Of a stretch of DNA of 64,000 bases, positions 31,527-41,839 are shown one piece after another. Source of the DNA: Valencia hispanica (Eukaryota > Chordata > Actinopteri > Cyprinodontiformes > Valenciidae); the NCBI GenBank assembly GCA_963556495.2, contig OY747701.1:40026501-40090500 (forward strand), written 5' to 3'. The translations under genes were made by a program, and so were the position numbers. Under the pieces are notes generated by a model. It did no database searches and was not told the origin of the DNA. It saw only the letters and a program-made list of their open reading frames with translations. How positions within the stretch are numbered: position 1 is the stretch's first letter; each line of letters starts with the position of its first letter.

Positions 31527-31699
31527 ATGAAGAACGAAGGCATAGAGGGGACCGAGAGATTCCTGAGCCCGGACAGGGGCAGAGGCCTGCGGGCGGTGAG
31601 GCACTTCGCGGTGGGGGAGCTGGTGTTCGCCTGTCCTGCCTACTCCTACGTGCTGACGGTGAATGAGAGGGGGGCTCACTGCGAGCACTGCTTCACCAG
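31527..31699 (+). CDS. smyd2: smyd2 exon 1: N-terminal SET half and start of MYND finger
   Basis: Begins with ATG in a caaaccATGa context. Encodes the SAM-binding [10 protein letters not shown] loop and first two zinc ligands (CEHC). Donor gtaacc; AG is completed to Arg in exon 2. Confidence 0.96.
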
Positions 31700-34600
31700 G
31701 TAACCTGCTCCTCAGCTCCGTGAAACTGCAGGAGCAACACCTTTAACCAGAGGAGTTAAGTTTGTCTCGGTGCTTCCTCTGCAGCTGCTTGTTCTGTGGG
31801 AAGCTACTGCAGGTAGTGCAGCTTCTAATTAATGGGTCTGGCAGGCAGCTCACCTGAATCCTGCTGCGGTCAGTGCTGGTAGCAGAGGCAGGTTTACTTA
31901 CCTGGGACGCCGTAGGTTGCATAGGTAACAGTTTAGGATGTGAAGTGGGCTGCTGGTAAAAACAGAAAGGAGGACTACATTTAGAAAATGAATCCTCCAT
32001 ACTTACCACAGCACCTGCTGAACCATACGTTTTTTTGTTTTTCTTAGTTATAGTTAACAGTTTTTCACTTAGTCCCATGTGTCCCACCCAGGCTGCCATT
32101 GCACCACCAAAAGGTTAGGGAGCTAAATATAGCTATCCATGTGTCCCAGGAGAGGAGAAGGCCAGGGGCGCATGTTTCTGTCCAAGTCTGGGTTTGGTGC
32201 AAGCATATATATTCAATTATGTGAAGCCCTCTTATAATTGTTCAATAATACGTTTTCTTTGAGAGTGTATATAATTACTCTGCTGCAAGACAATAGTGTA
32301 ACGTCTGTGCCTCATGTAGTTCACATTGATGTTTTCATGTCAGTCACATCTGTTTTTGTTTAACTTTATTTTGAGGATAAAAATAAAGGTATAATGCTCA
32401 GAAACTGTAACATAAGGATTCTGTGTTTTGTATAGGATGATCCAGTTTGGATTTAGCAAGTCTGAGTAGCCTATCAACCTATTTATTCTTTAAAATCCTA
32501 GTTTAGAATCTGTTGAAAATTATGTTGTAAAAGTTTTGTATTTGGAGTGCATATTAGAGTTGGATCAGCAGCTATAAGTTCTGAAGTGCAGCTCTAATCA
32601 AGAATAATTTTTTTCTGGCAGGAGAGAAGATCTTTTTAAATGTGGTAAATGTAAGCAGGCCTACTATTGCAATGTCGACTGTCAGGTAAGGGGAACCTTT
32701 TCTCCTTTTATATATATTTAGATGTGTGGTTTTGGTTCCCATAGTTAATCAGCGGAACTGACGGTAACATTTTCAGATTAGATCTGAAACTGTGTGGGGT
32801 CTCCCACAGATGTAAAATATTTTCCATGCAGGCTTAATTTCATGTAATAACTCCTGAAAAATAAAAGGAGCCAGAGTCTTTTTTACTGTGAGTAATCCAT
32901 CTGTTTTGGACCATTCTTAATGCCAACACTGTAGAGGAGCTCCATGTTTATGTTAACTGGATAGAAAAAACTCACAGTAGGGAATGAAGTTGGGTCATCT
33001 TTGTGCGAAAGCTCTAGACTCAACTTAAGTTGCTGTCGTTTTGTTTAAATTGTCAATTATGTTTTTAATTAAAGTAAGTTTTTATAATTCATGTAGATCT
33101 CTTTTTTAAATAATCATGGTATTAAAAAGTTATTAACTGAATGAAACTTGCACAGTCTTAGCTTGAAGTACTTTGGCCTTCCTCTCACTGACACAAAGCA
33201 CACTCGAATCACTAAAGCAAAAGATTCCCAATCAATAACTAACCTTTTTATAATGATAAAAACAAAGATTTGTCGCCTAACCTTGTTTGTTGCCTAATTA
33301 TTTCCATTTTATAAGCATTTGCTTGCAACCTTTGTAAGGTTATTTCTGATTTACGACGTCCTATATGTGCCCATCTCCACAGAGAGGCGACTGGCCCATG
33401 CATAAGCTTGAGTGTGTAGCCATGTGTGCATATGGAGAGAACTGGTGTCCATCAGAGACAGTCAGACTGGTGGCCAGAATCATCATGAAACAGGTAACAC
33501 TAACCAGATGTAGGATAATGTTTCAGTAATAGCTGAAAAAGAGAAGTTAAACTGAGCTTAAGAGCTGTCTCACTTTATTATCTAAACTGAGGACAATTTA
33601 AAGCAGATATATGAAGAAGCCATAATTTAGGAAGGTAGAAATTTATTTTATTGTCTAGTTGCTTGTTGTCAAGAAAAAAAATCTTGTAATTCTTGAAAGA
33701 CAGACATGATCCCCAAATACTGTAGTGCCTTAGTTTAAGTGGGCCTCAGTTAAACAGCTCTTTCCGCAGCAGAAATGTGAGCATCATAATTTCTCATCCA
33801 ATTAACATTTATTTATGTTTTATACTTTTAAGATTTTTACGTTTTCTCGCTCTAAAATCTTTTTATTTGAACGGTTTTGCAAGGTGTAAACCTAAACTCT
33901 GTGACTCAGAAAATAAACTCTTCATAGAAGCAGTCTTATTATCAGTCTATAGTGTTGTCATTTTCAGCAAAACTTTGTTGGTTGGAGCTTAATTAATCAC
34001 TTTGTCTTAAAATGTCAACGCTAATAATTCTGGTTTTGAACCCTGAGTAGAATTTCTGTATGTTTTTGCATAACTGTGTCTTTTGCATTTTTTGGTTCCT
34101 CTGACTTAAAATATTCTCCTGTGTCTGAACGGTTCTGTTGAAGAGAGTCATGACAGATCAGACCCCCTCAGAACGGCTGCTCCTTCTCAAAGAGTTTGAA
34201 GCACGTGAGTTATTATTCGAGTCTGTGAATTAAAGCACAAGCATTTAGTTAAATATTCCTGCACTTTTAGTTACATTGTGTGTTAATTTGTTCTTCTGTG
34301 TGTGATCTTGCTGTAGTTTTAGCAGACTCTCTATTAATATTCTCCACTATAGCCTCCAGTCCTGATTCTGTCTCTTTCAGACAGTATGAGACTGCAGAGC
34401 TCTGGGACTTAAATCCCAAGTTACTGGGGTCTGTAATTTTATTCTCTCTCTCTGTTCCTGTTATCTTCTGCCACTTCCTCTTCAGCAAGGCACTTTCTCA
34501 GGGATTGTACCGGGACAAACTTGCAAATAAACCGCTTTTTCACCACAGGATTGTCAGAGTTAACCCTCATACCTTAACTGTCTCTCCTGAGCCCAAAGAA

Positions 34601-37600
34601 AATGTATGACCAGCTGCTGCATGTACTGCTCCATGCTGGTGTCAGTTTCCTACCACCCACAGCAACACAATGATTTTACAATGAAGAGTGACTAAAATCA
34701 CTTCTCTAATCTGCTCTTCTTCATGTACAGCGCTGGAAATTTCTAGCAGATTGCGATGTACAATCCTCCTTACCTCTTTGTGCTAGCTTTCTCCTTTGAT
34801 TTCGTGTTTTTGCCGCCTCTTGTAGATCTGGATAAGATGGACAGTGAGAAGGAGGAGATGAACCAGGCTGACATAGCAGCTCTGCATCATTTCTACTCCA
34901 GACACATCAGTGACCTCCCTGATGACCAGGCTCTCACTGAGCTCTTTGCACAGGTAAAATGATCAGAGACATTAAAAAAATAAACAACATGAAGCTGATG
35001 GTTCATCTTGATCACTGAGTTACATCAGCCATGCCTTTATAGGACTTGTTCAGCACCGGCATTGACTCTTAGCATAAATATTACGTTTATAAAACACATT
35101 TGACCAATTTATACATATTCTGATTAGTATAGGGAATGCAGTACCTGGCAGAAACTTGAGTATATTTTACTGAAATTATGTCCAATCATTACCCTGAATC
35201 TGAAACCCCTAAATAAAATATGGTGCAACTATTTACATTCAGAAGTAACATGCACCTATATTCAGCCCATACTTAATAGACCCATGTTTTGCTGCATGTC
35301 TTTTCTGTTCTCTCTAACCAGATTCTCATTGCTTGAGAAAAGCATCCCTGCAGCATGATGCCTCCACCACCTTGTGTGACTGCTGAAATGTTAGTTTTCT
35401 TCCTCCGTGTTTTGCATGTTGGTCAAAAATATTCAGTTTTGTTTTCATGGGACCAGAGCAGAATAAAAAGGGGTCTTCTTTTGGGTTTTCTTCAACAAAG
35501 GTTCTCTTGATACAGTTCCAGATTTGTGAAGTGTGCAACTACCAGCTGTTAAGTTTACAAATTCTCACACCTGAGCTGTGAACCTGTGAAGTTTCTCCAG
35601 AGTCACTATGCGTCTCTTGGCTGTTGTTCTGATAGTTCTCCATACAGTTTAAGCTAACGACCAAGTATTGGTTTGCAGTTGTGTCATTCTCTTTCTATTT
35701 GCAGATGATGGATTGGACAGTGGTGTAAAAGCAAGTCTTCATGATGCATTTGTGTCTCTATTAAACCTCTGAGGCTTTCACAGAGCAACTGGATTTACGG
35801 TGGGGTAAAAAAGTATTTAGTCAGCCACCAATTGTGCAAGTTCTCCCACTTAAAAAGATGAGAGAGGCCTGTAATTTTCATCATAGGTTTAACTCAACTA
35901 TGAGAGAAAAACTGAGAAATAAAATCCAGAAAATCACATGGTCTGACTTTTAAAGAATTTATTTGCAAATTATGGTGGAAAATAAGTATTTGGTCGATAA
36001 CAAAAGTTCATCTCAATACTTTGTTATATACCATTGGTTGGCAATGACAGAGGTCAAACGTTTTCTGTAATTCTTCACAAGGTTTTCACACACTGTTGCT
36101 GGTATTTTGATCCATTCCTCCATGCAGATCTCCTCTAGAGCTGTGATGTTTTGGGGCTGTCGCTGGGCAACACAGACTTTCAGCTCCCTCCAAAGATTTT
36201 TTTTATGGGGTTGAGATCTAGAGACTGGCTAGGCCACTCCAGGACCATGAAATGGTTCTTACAAGCCACTCCTTCGTTACCCGGGCGATGTGTTTGGGAT
36301 CATTGTCATGGTGAAAGACCCAGCCACATTTTATCATCAATGCTCTTGCTGATGGAAGGAGGTTTTCACTCAAAATCTCACGATACGTGGCCCCAATCAC
36401 TTTTTTCCTTTACACAGATCAGTTGTCCTGGTCTCTTTGCAGAAAAACAGACCCATGTTTCACATTAGGTATGGTGTTCTTTGGATGTAACTCAACACTC
36501 AGTCCAGGCCAGAGAGCATTTGGATGATCCAGAAGAGGACTGGGTGAATGTCATATGGTCAGATGAAACCAAAATAGAACTTTTTTGTAAAAACTCTACT
36601 TGTCGTGTTTGGAGGAGAAAGAATGCTAAATAGAATGAACAACACATGATTTAAACGTTTTGTTAAAATGTCCCTTTTACTTTGTGCTAATTTGGGTTTT
36701 CTTGGATAAGATCCCAATCAAATACATTGAAGTTGGCAATTGTAACATGACAAAACATAAATAACTTCAAGTTTGTTTTTCTTGTTTTACTAACAAGTGT
36801 CAACTTTTTATGCTCTTGATCTGCAAAATGTTGTTTTGAAATGTCCTCTAGCTTTACAAAATAATTTGGGGAACAAAGGGGAAATTTCATAGAAGATGGA
36901 CAGGAGCACATGTTTGTACATGCAGGATATCTATCACACACTCACTGGATCCGGTCTGCAGCTCTTATCTCTTTAATTTGATCCGTCTGGCAGAGCTGTG
37001 GCCTCTTTGCTTTCGCACTGCACTAATGGAAACAACCTCTCTAGCCTCTTATCTCAGGGCTACATTTAATCTCCACAATAGGATGCCCTCCATCTTATCC
37101 GAGGTTTCACAACACTTTAGTGTGTGATGCTTGCTTTGTTGTCATATATTTCAACTCTGTTTTCTCTATTCTTTTATTTGTCTCCAGGTAAACTGTAATG
37201 GCTTTACTATAGAGGACGAAGAGCTCTCCCATCTAGGATCAGCTGTTTTTCCTGAGTAAATAGTTCACACGTCATCACAAAAAAATCCATTAAATCTGCT
37301 CTGTGTACGTTAGATTAAGGATGGTACTTTAATATCTAAAAAAAATAAACGTAACCTTCTCCGCTTCTGATATGCAGTTTTTTTCCACTTTTATCTACTT
37401 TTAGATGTAATTAAGCAGAAATTATGTCTCCTCCTTCCAGTGTAGCACTGATGAACCATAGCTGTAGTCCCAATGTTATTGTGACCTATAAAGGCACAGT
37501 GGCTGAGGTCAGAGCTGTTCAAGAGATAAACCCAGGGGAAGAGGTAAATAAAAGCTGATTTTTATTTGAAAAAGTTGCAGAAATGTACAAAAACAGTTTC

Positions 37601-40600
37601 CTCCTTTATTTTTAATTTCTTCTTGCAGATCTTTAACAGTTACATAGACCTGCTGTATCCAACAGAGGACAGGAGAGAGCGGCTATTAGATTCCTACTTC
37701 TTCATGTGCCAGTGTACTGAGTGCACCAGCAAGTCTAAGGTATGGTTGATTGCTTCTCAGGAACCTGTTCGCTGTCAGAAGTCTGAGAAAAGATATATAT
37801 TGGCTCGATTTATAAACTGCCAAAATTTTCCTGAATAATTGGAGGAAAAAAAGTCGAAAGCTGAGAATGTCAATGCAGACCTAAAAAAATAAAGCATTGT
37901 GAAAGATAATCCTATTGCAGAGTAGAATCTGATGCAATTAGAAGGTTTATTCTCTCCCATACAAATGCCAGATTTAAAAAAAAAAAGAATACGTTTCTCT
38001 GGGAGAATAGTTTTCAGACTGACATGGGCCTCTTTTATTAGCAACAAATCTCCACTCAGTACTTTCATGAACAAACAGTTCCGGGACATTTCAGGGAGGG
38101 GAGAAGGTGACGTCAAAAATCGGCTCTGTACTCTCAGGTGCTGTCTCCGTACAAAATCGGCCCTTTTAAAGAATTTACTAAGACGTCAGAATATCGCGAC
38201 CATTTCAGTGAGTGGTGTCACTGATAAAAAGGTTAAAGTAGATCCTTTTGTAAAGCATTGTATGTTACAATTAAAAGCACACACAAAAAAGAAGCATGCC
38301 TATGTTTTCTGTGTTAATAAATGGGTATTATAGTTTTCTGTCTGAAAGCTTTACAGTCATTTTTCTTTTCTCATTCTGCAGGATAAAGCAAAAATTGAGA
38401 TCAGGAAGCTGAGCTCTCCACCAGAACCAAAGGAAATCCAGTCTATGGTCAATTATGCCAAAAATGTCATTGAAGAGTTCAGAAGAGCCAAACACTACAA
38501 AAATATCCTCTTCTCATTAGAGCTTTTCCTCTGACACTCTTTTGCTTTCTTGCCTCATCTCCTTTTGCCTCCTGCTCTTTATTGTTACTCCTTGACTCTG
38601 TTGCACCCCCTAGCGAACTCCTGGAGATGTGTGAGCTCAGCCTGGAGAAGATGGGAGCCATTTTTGCAGACACCAACGTCTACATGCTGCACATGATGTA
38701 TCAGGCCATGGGCGTCTGTCTCTACATGCAGGACTGGGACGGCGCCATGAGCTACGGGGAGAAGATCGTTCATCCATACAGGTAAACTGATATGTTGGGT
38801 CCTTATCCAGAAGATCCAGTTCAGAAGTTTGAATACCAAAAAATATAAATACAACAAAAAGAGACTAAGATTATTTGTTTGAACGTAAATCTGGCTACTG
38901 TTTTCTCCTCAGTGTTCACTACCCGGCCTACTCTCTGAATGTGGCGTCTATGTACCTGAAGCTGGGCCGTTTGTACTTGGGACTTGAAAAGAAGTCCCAA
39001 GGTGTCAAAGCTTTGAAGAAGGTAATTTTTTACTTGTGTTTATTGGTTTATTTTCTGCCTCAGAATGTTAAATTCTAAAGTTCTTGAATGTACAGTTATC
39101 AAAAAAAGCAGCAATGGCTTGTTAGAAAGGGTTGCCAGCAGAAAGCTTGTTCTCTCTAAAAGAAAATCAATCAAGAGTCTGTAGATTGTGTCTCAGCATT
39201 GTGGGACAACGGCAGTATGAATCAAATCTGTTTCTGACATCACCCCAATTATGTCAAACTCAGTGTAGTGATCATGTTTATGGCTGAGAAAATGTTTCAA
39301 ACTCACGTTATCACTTAAAGTGCCCCTGGCATGAAATTTGCATTTTTTGAGTTTTTTGGTCATATTTATTAGTTTCCTCAGCCTGCCTATGTCCCCTAAG
39401 GGGTTAAAAGGACTGATTAGTGTTTCCTTTTTCCCCGGGTATGTCTGCCTACATAGTGAAATTAGCACTCAGAAACGGGCTGTTTTGCTGTTCGGCATAT
39501 GACCACACGTTTCGGCATATGACGTCATTGAGTTCCAGCCAATAAGCCCCTTCTCTGAACTACACTCTCCAAGTTTCCGCAATAATGTTCTTCAGCTGTT
39601 TCCCACACATGACGAATCTGTGGCGGTGCGCCACAGATTTAAATCCAACCGCCACAGGTCCACACCGACCAAAAAAATAAATAAATCAACACTGACTGTC
39701 ACATATTGCGTTTTTTTTTAATTCTTTAAAAAAAAATTTGCGCTATTTAAAACATGCAGCATGTTCGTTCAGAACTTCCTTCCCCTGCTCTTGGGCAATT
39801 TGTGGTGCGCAAATGCATGTCTATCAATGTTATATTAGATGTGGACGTTAGAGGCTCATTTTACAATAGAGGAGTATGGCTTGGGCCTCGCCCACCAAAA
39901 CTGTCGTTCTGTACTAATGCTAACAGAAGGGCCTCCTAGTAGGGGCAACAATTCTACAACAAGGCTGAGTTATGGCAAACAATCCTTTGATACAGTGTTA
40001 AGGTACTTAGAGTGTGACTAAGGCTATGTGCACACGTAGCCGGGTTTTTTAAAAACGAATATCTTCACCTCGTTTTAAAGGGGCTATATGCAATTTTCTG
40101 AAATTTAAACTCGCGACTGACGCCATGTGGCCAAAAACGGAACTGCCCTTCCTTTCTGCTCGCTCTCGCAGCTCGTGCGCCGGTCGCTCTGAATCTTCTA
40201 TCTTTTTCGGGCACTTGTCAAGGGTTAAACTTTCTTAGTCTTATGTTGAGTTACTGTTGGTGTCAGAGTTGTCCTGGGTCTCTTCTGTGTATTCGCACAA
40301 TCCATTGAACTGCTTGCGAGTGCTGACTAGCGCTAGTGGCAGAGTGATCTGAAACATTTAACATGAACGTGCTTGACGTCACATCCGCAGACAGCGTGGG
40401 AAAATCGGATCCGGCAGAAAATAGAAAAAATTGGATACAGCCTTATAGGTGCACCCACTGTGAGCTGACAAGGTGTCAGTATGCTCATCAGGAGATGTTG
40501 GAGTCATAAATCGTCAAATAAAAAGGCTATTGTTACGTTTATTTTGGGGAAAAAGTTGCATATAGCCTCTTTAAAAAACATCTCCGTCCACACCTAACCG

Positions 40601-41839
40601 CATAAGTGTGCTGATAAGCACATTCATAGACATGCCAAACCTGTAGGGGGCAGTAGTTCCCCCAAATCTTATCCACTCAAGAGTAACTTTCTAACTTCTA
40701 CATAGAGCAGTAATTGAGCCTGTAAAAACAAGCAAGCAAAAAGCGCTTGAGAATCGATGATGCCAACACATCTCTGAGGCCATAAAAGCTGTTTCTGAGT
40801 GTAAACACAAGTCGCACAAGTGATGTCGGAGCATTTTTGTCGCGGAAAGTGACGTTGGGGAGCGGAAAACTCAGTTTTTTTCTGTCCACACGCAAACGCT
40901 TAAAACTGAGAAAACGCAAATCTTCGCTTTGGCCGGAGTTTTTAGAAATAATTGGTTTCTGTGATTAAAAACTGGGTTTTCGTGTAAATGAGGCCCAACC
41001 GCAGGGAAATATCTGCGTTTTTCCTTTGTGTAAACGGGGCCTTAAAAGGGCCCAAACGTTGCGGGGAATTTCATGCCAGGTCCACTTTAAATTGTTTTTC
41101 CTCATTGGAAAGACTTCTGGGTCTTGCTTTTAAATCTGCAGCTTGATGATCAAACAAACCACACATCATTGCTACCTCCATGATTCAGAGCCGAGTAGGT
41201 GAGTCAGAGGTCTAACAGAGGTGGTCTGACTTTAACCCCCCTTCAATGCATCGGTCTTTTCTCAAGGAGGCAGTAAAAAAGACACTTTCAATCCCACCTT
41301 GAAATGTTTGTGAAAGGGATTTAGGCGTTTATATGGCCTGGTCAAAGTCCAGACTTCTGCTTCTGCTGTGATGGGATCCTAAGAACATTGCAGAAATAAA
41401 CATCTGCAAACCTCAATGGGCTGAAGCAGTATTCAGTATTTAAGACTAATGGTCTTTGCTGCTAAAGTGGTTCTACAAGGTTATAAATCATAGTGTACTT
41501 ACGTTTCCACACACGGTATCTCTTTAGGCTTCATCTGTTTAATAAATACTGGTGTAATGTACTGTGAGTTTTGTACACTTTAAATTAGATTTGAGCGGTT
41601 TATTTAAAGCAGTAATTTAAACCCTGGACTTAAGAGGGTGTACTTTCTGTTTCTCGTGACTTTAAGGTCAATCTCTGTACCTGTATGACTGGATGTCTTA
41701 TGAGTGTCTCTGTTGGATAGTTTGGTCTCTCAATAATCTCTTTATATCTCTTCAGGCTGTGGCTATCATGGAGGTGGCTCATGGAAAAGACCACCATTAT
41801 GTAGCAGAGGTCAAACGAGAAATCATGGAGCAGAAGTAA
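31527..41839 (+). CDS. smyd2: smyd2, SET and MYND domain lysine methyltransferase 2 (complete, 12 exons)
   Basis: SAM-dependent protein-lysine methyltransferase; mammalian SMYD2 methylates p53 Lys370, HSP90 and other targets in cytosol and nucleus. Exons: 31527-31699, 32622-32685, 33383-33493, 34144-34204, 34826-34953, 37188-37255, 37441-37543, 37629-37739, 38382-38502, 38607-38781, 38913-39021, 41756-41839. The product is 435 residues (human 433). The SET domain is split by a MYND zinc finger with all ligands at human positions (C52, C55, C65, C68, C74, C78, H86, C90). The core has NHSC at 207-210 and GEE...Y241; the post-SET cysteines are C263, C265 and C268; the C-terminal part is TPR-like helical. 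The start is the ATG at 31527, in [20 protein letters not shown], at the expected N-terminus. One intron (38503-38606) is AT-AC. Teleosts often have two smyd2 paralogues; which one this is cannot be told here. Confidence 0.97.
31700..32621 (+). other. smyd2: smyd2 intron 1
   Basis: No repeat or ORF of note; GC-richer near its 5' end as part of the promoter-proximal region. Confidence 0.6.
32622..32685 (+). CDS. smyd2: smyd2 exon 2: MYND zinc finger core
   Basis: Encodes [20 protein letters not shown] plus Q, carrying C65, C68, C74 and C78. Acceptor tctggcag, donor gtaagg. Confidence 0.97.
33383..33493 (+). CDS. smyd2: smyd2 exon 3: end of MYND finger
   Basis: Encodes [11 protein letters not shown] (H86, C90 zinc ligands) and helix [14 protein letters not shown]. 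111 bases, phase 0 at both ends. Confidence 0.97.
34144..34204 (+). CDS. smyd2: smyd2 exon 4: [20 protein letters not shown]
   Basis: Aligns with the human TPSEKLLAVKEFES segment. The acceptor after ttgaag at 34143 keeps phase 0; donor gtgagt. Confidence 0.93.
34205..34825 (+). other. smyd2: smyd2 intron 4, unclassified possible repeat
   Basis: A CT-rich stretch with open frames on both strands (34280-34609 +, 34488-34267 -). The frames lack family resemblance; a repeat origin is possible but not shown. Confidence 0.4.
34826..34953 (+). CDS. smyd2: smyd2 exon 5: [20 protein letters not shown]
   Basis: Encodes the helical SET-I region ending in LTELFAQ. Acceptor cttgtag, donor gtaaaa; phase 0 at the end. 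Confidence 0.96.
35130..35795. mobile_element. DNA-transposon remnant of the 29190/55577 family
   Basis: AATTCTCACACCTGAGCTGT at 35558 and CAGAGCAGAATAAAAAGGGG at about 35454 belong to the same family as 55730-55770 (TCTCCCACCTGAGCTGTGGA). No ORF. It is interrupted by the Tc1 element that follows. Confidence 0.5.
35796..36630 (-). mobile_element. Tc1-like transposon, rearranged head to head
   Basis: The left end GGTAAAAAAGTATTTAGTCA is a well-known fish Tc1 terminus. A minus-strand frame (36400-36218) holds [17 protein letters not shown], the transposase C-terminal block. After about 36490 the sequence switches to + strand transposase ([29 protein letters not shown]). One strand therefore carries the 3' part and the other the middle part, so the copy is inverted internally and dead. 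Confidence 0.75.
36631..37187 (+). other. smyd2: smyd2 intron 5, distal part
   Basis: Nothing recognised; AT-rich up to the acceptor tgtctccag. Confidence 0.5.
37188..37255 (+). CDS. smyd2: smyd2 exon 6: [20 protein letters not shown]
   Basis: Start of the C-terminal SET half, nearly identical to human in this stretch. Donor gtaaat; GA is completed to Asp. Confidence 0.97.
37441..37543 (+). CDS. smyd2: smyd2 exon 7: NHSC motif of the SET core
   Basis: Encodes [19 protein letters not shown] and EINPGEE. NHSC binds SAM, and its Cys is a zinc ligand with the post-SET cysteines. Confidence 0.97.
37629..37739 (+). CDS. smyd2: smyd2 exon 8: catalytic Tyr and post-SET cysteines
   Basis: Encodes [15 protein letters not shown] with active-site Tyr241 and [12 protein letters not shown] with the three post-SET zinc cysteines. 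111 bases, phase 0. Confidence 0.97.
38382..38502 (+). CDS. smyd2: smyd2 exon 9: ends at a U12-type donor
   Basis: Encodes [19 protein letters not shown] through FRRAKHYK plus one base. No GT exists at the end of the conserved RRAKHYK segment; the intron begins ATATCCTC, the U12 AT-AC donor. Confidence 0.94.
38503..38606 (+). other. smyd2: U12-type AT-AC intron of smyd2 (104 bp)
   Basis: The donor is ATATCCTC at 38503. The branch-point-like TCCTTGACT spans 38589-38597 with the branch A about 11 bases before the 3' end, and the intron ends GCAC at 38606. Splicing here gives HYK-T-PSELLE, matching human HYKSPSELLE in length and phase. All three signals fit the minor spliceosome consensus. Confidence 0.88.
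38607..38781 (+). CDS. smyd2: smyd2 exon 10: TPR-like C-terminal helices
   Basis: Encodes [39 protein letters not shown] and [10 protein letters not shown]. Donor gtaaac; AG is completed to Ser. Confidence 0.96.
38913..39021 (+). CDS. smyd2: smyd2 exon 11: [20 protein letters not shown]
   Basis: C-terminal helical domain; acceptor ctcctcag, donor gtaatt, ending KALKK in phase 0. Confidence 0.96.
40021..41046. mobile_element. middle hAT-like MITE of the nest
   Basis: It begins AAGGCTATGTGCACACGTAG and ends GTGTAAACGGGGCCTT, a degenerate inverted pair. Interior phrases such as AAAACATCTCCGTCCACACC and TGAGAAAACGCAAATCTTCG are typical of a common fish MITE. No clean target duplication was found. 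It is split by the element at 40079. Confidence 0.6.
40079..40570. mobile_element. inner TTAA MITE, copy 1 (492 bp)
   Basis: The ends AGGGGCTATATGCAATTTTC and, inverted, AGAGGCTATATGCAACTTTT are each flanked by TTAA (40075-40078 and 40571-40574). The same element recurs inverted at 62597-63093. It is GC-richer than its surroundings and has no real ORF. Confidence 0.9.
41756..41839 (+). CDS. smyd2: smyd2 exon 12: C-terminus and stop
   Basis: Encodes [20 protein letters not shown] and REIMEQK, then TAA at 41837-41839. The preceding intron (39022-41755) is long because of a nested transposon block. Confidence 0.97.
   Translation, partial: AVAIMEVAHGKDHHYVAEVKREIMEQK

Larger units (their letters stand above)
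39319..41086. mobile_element. outer TTAA-flanked MITE of a three-level nest
   Basis: TTAA at 39315-39318 is followed by AGTGCCCCTGGCATGAAATT. The mirror image AATTTCATGCCAGGTCCACT ends at 41086 and is followed by TTAA at 41087-41090. The terminal repeats match at 17 of 20 positions. No transposase. Its length is inflated by two later insertions. Lies in smyd2 intron 11. Confidence 0.85.

Noticed and set aside
34280..34609. Extra smyd2 coding exon
   Set aside because: It does not align with SMYD2, and exons at 34204 and 34826 join in frame without it.
38607..38614. Splice acceptor CCCCCTAG just before CGAACTC in smyd2, implying a normal GT-AG intron
   Set aside because: No usable GT lies near the end of the conserved KHYK segment, and this acceptor would delete the conserved Pro-Ser. 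The AT-AC pair keeps the frame and the alignment.
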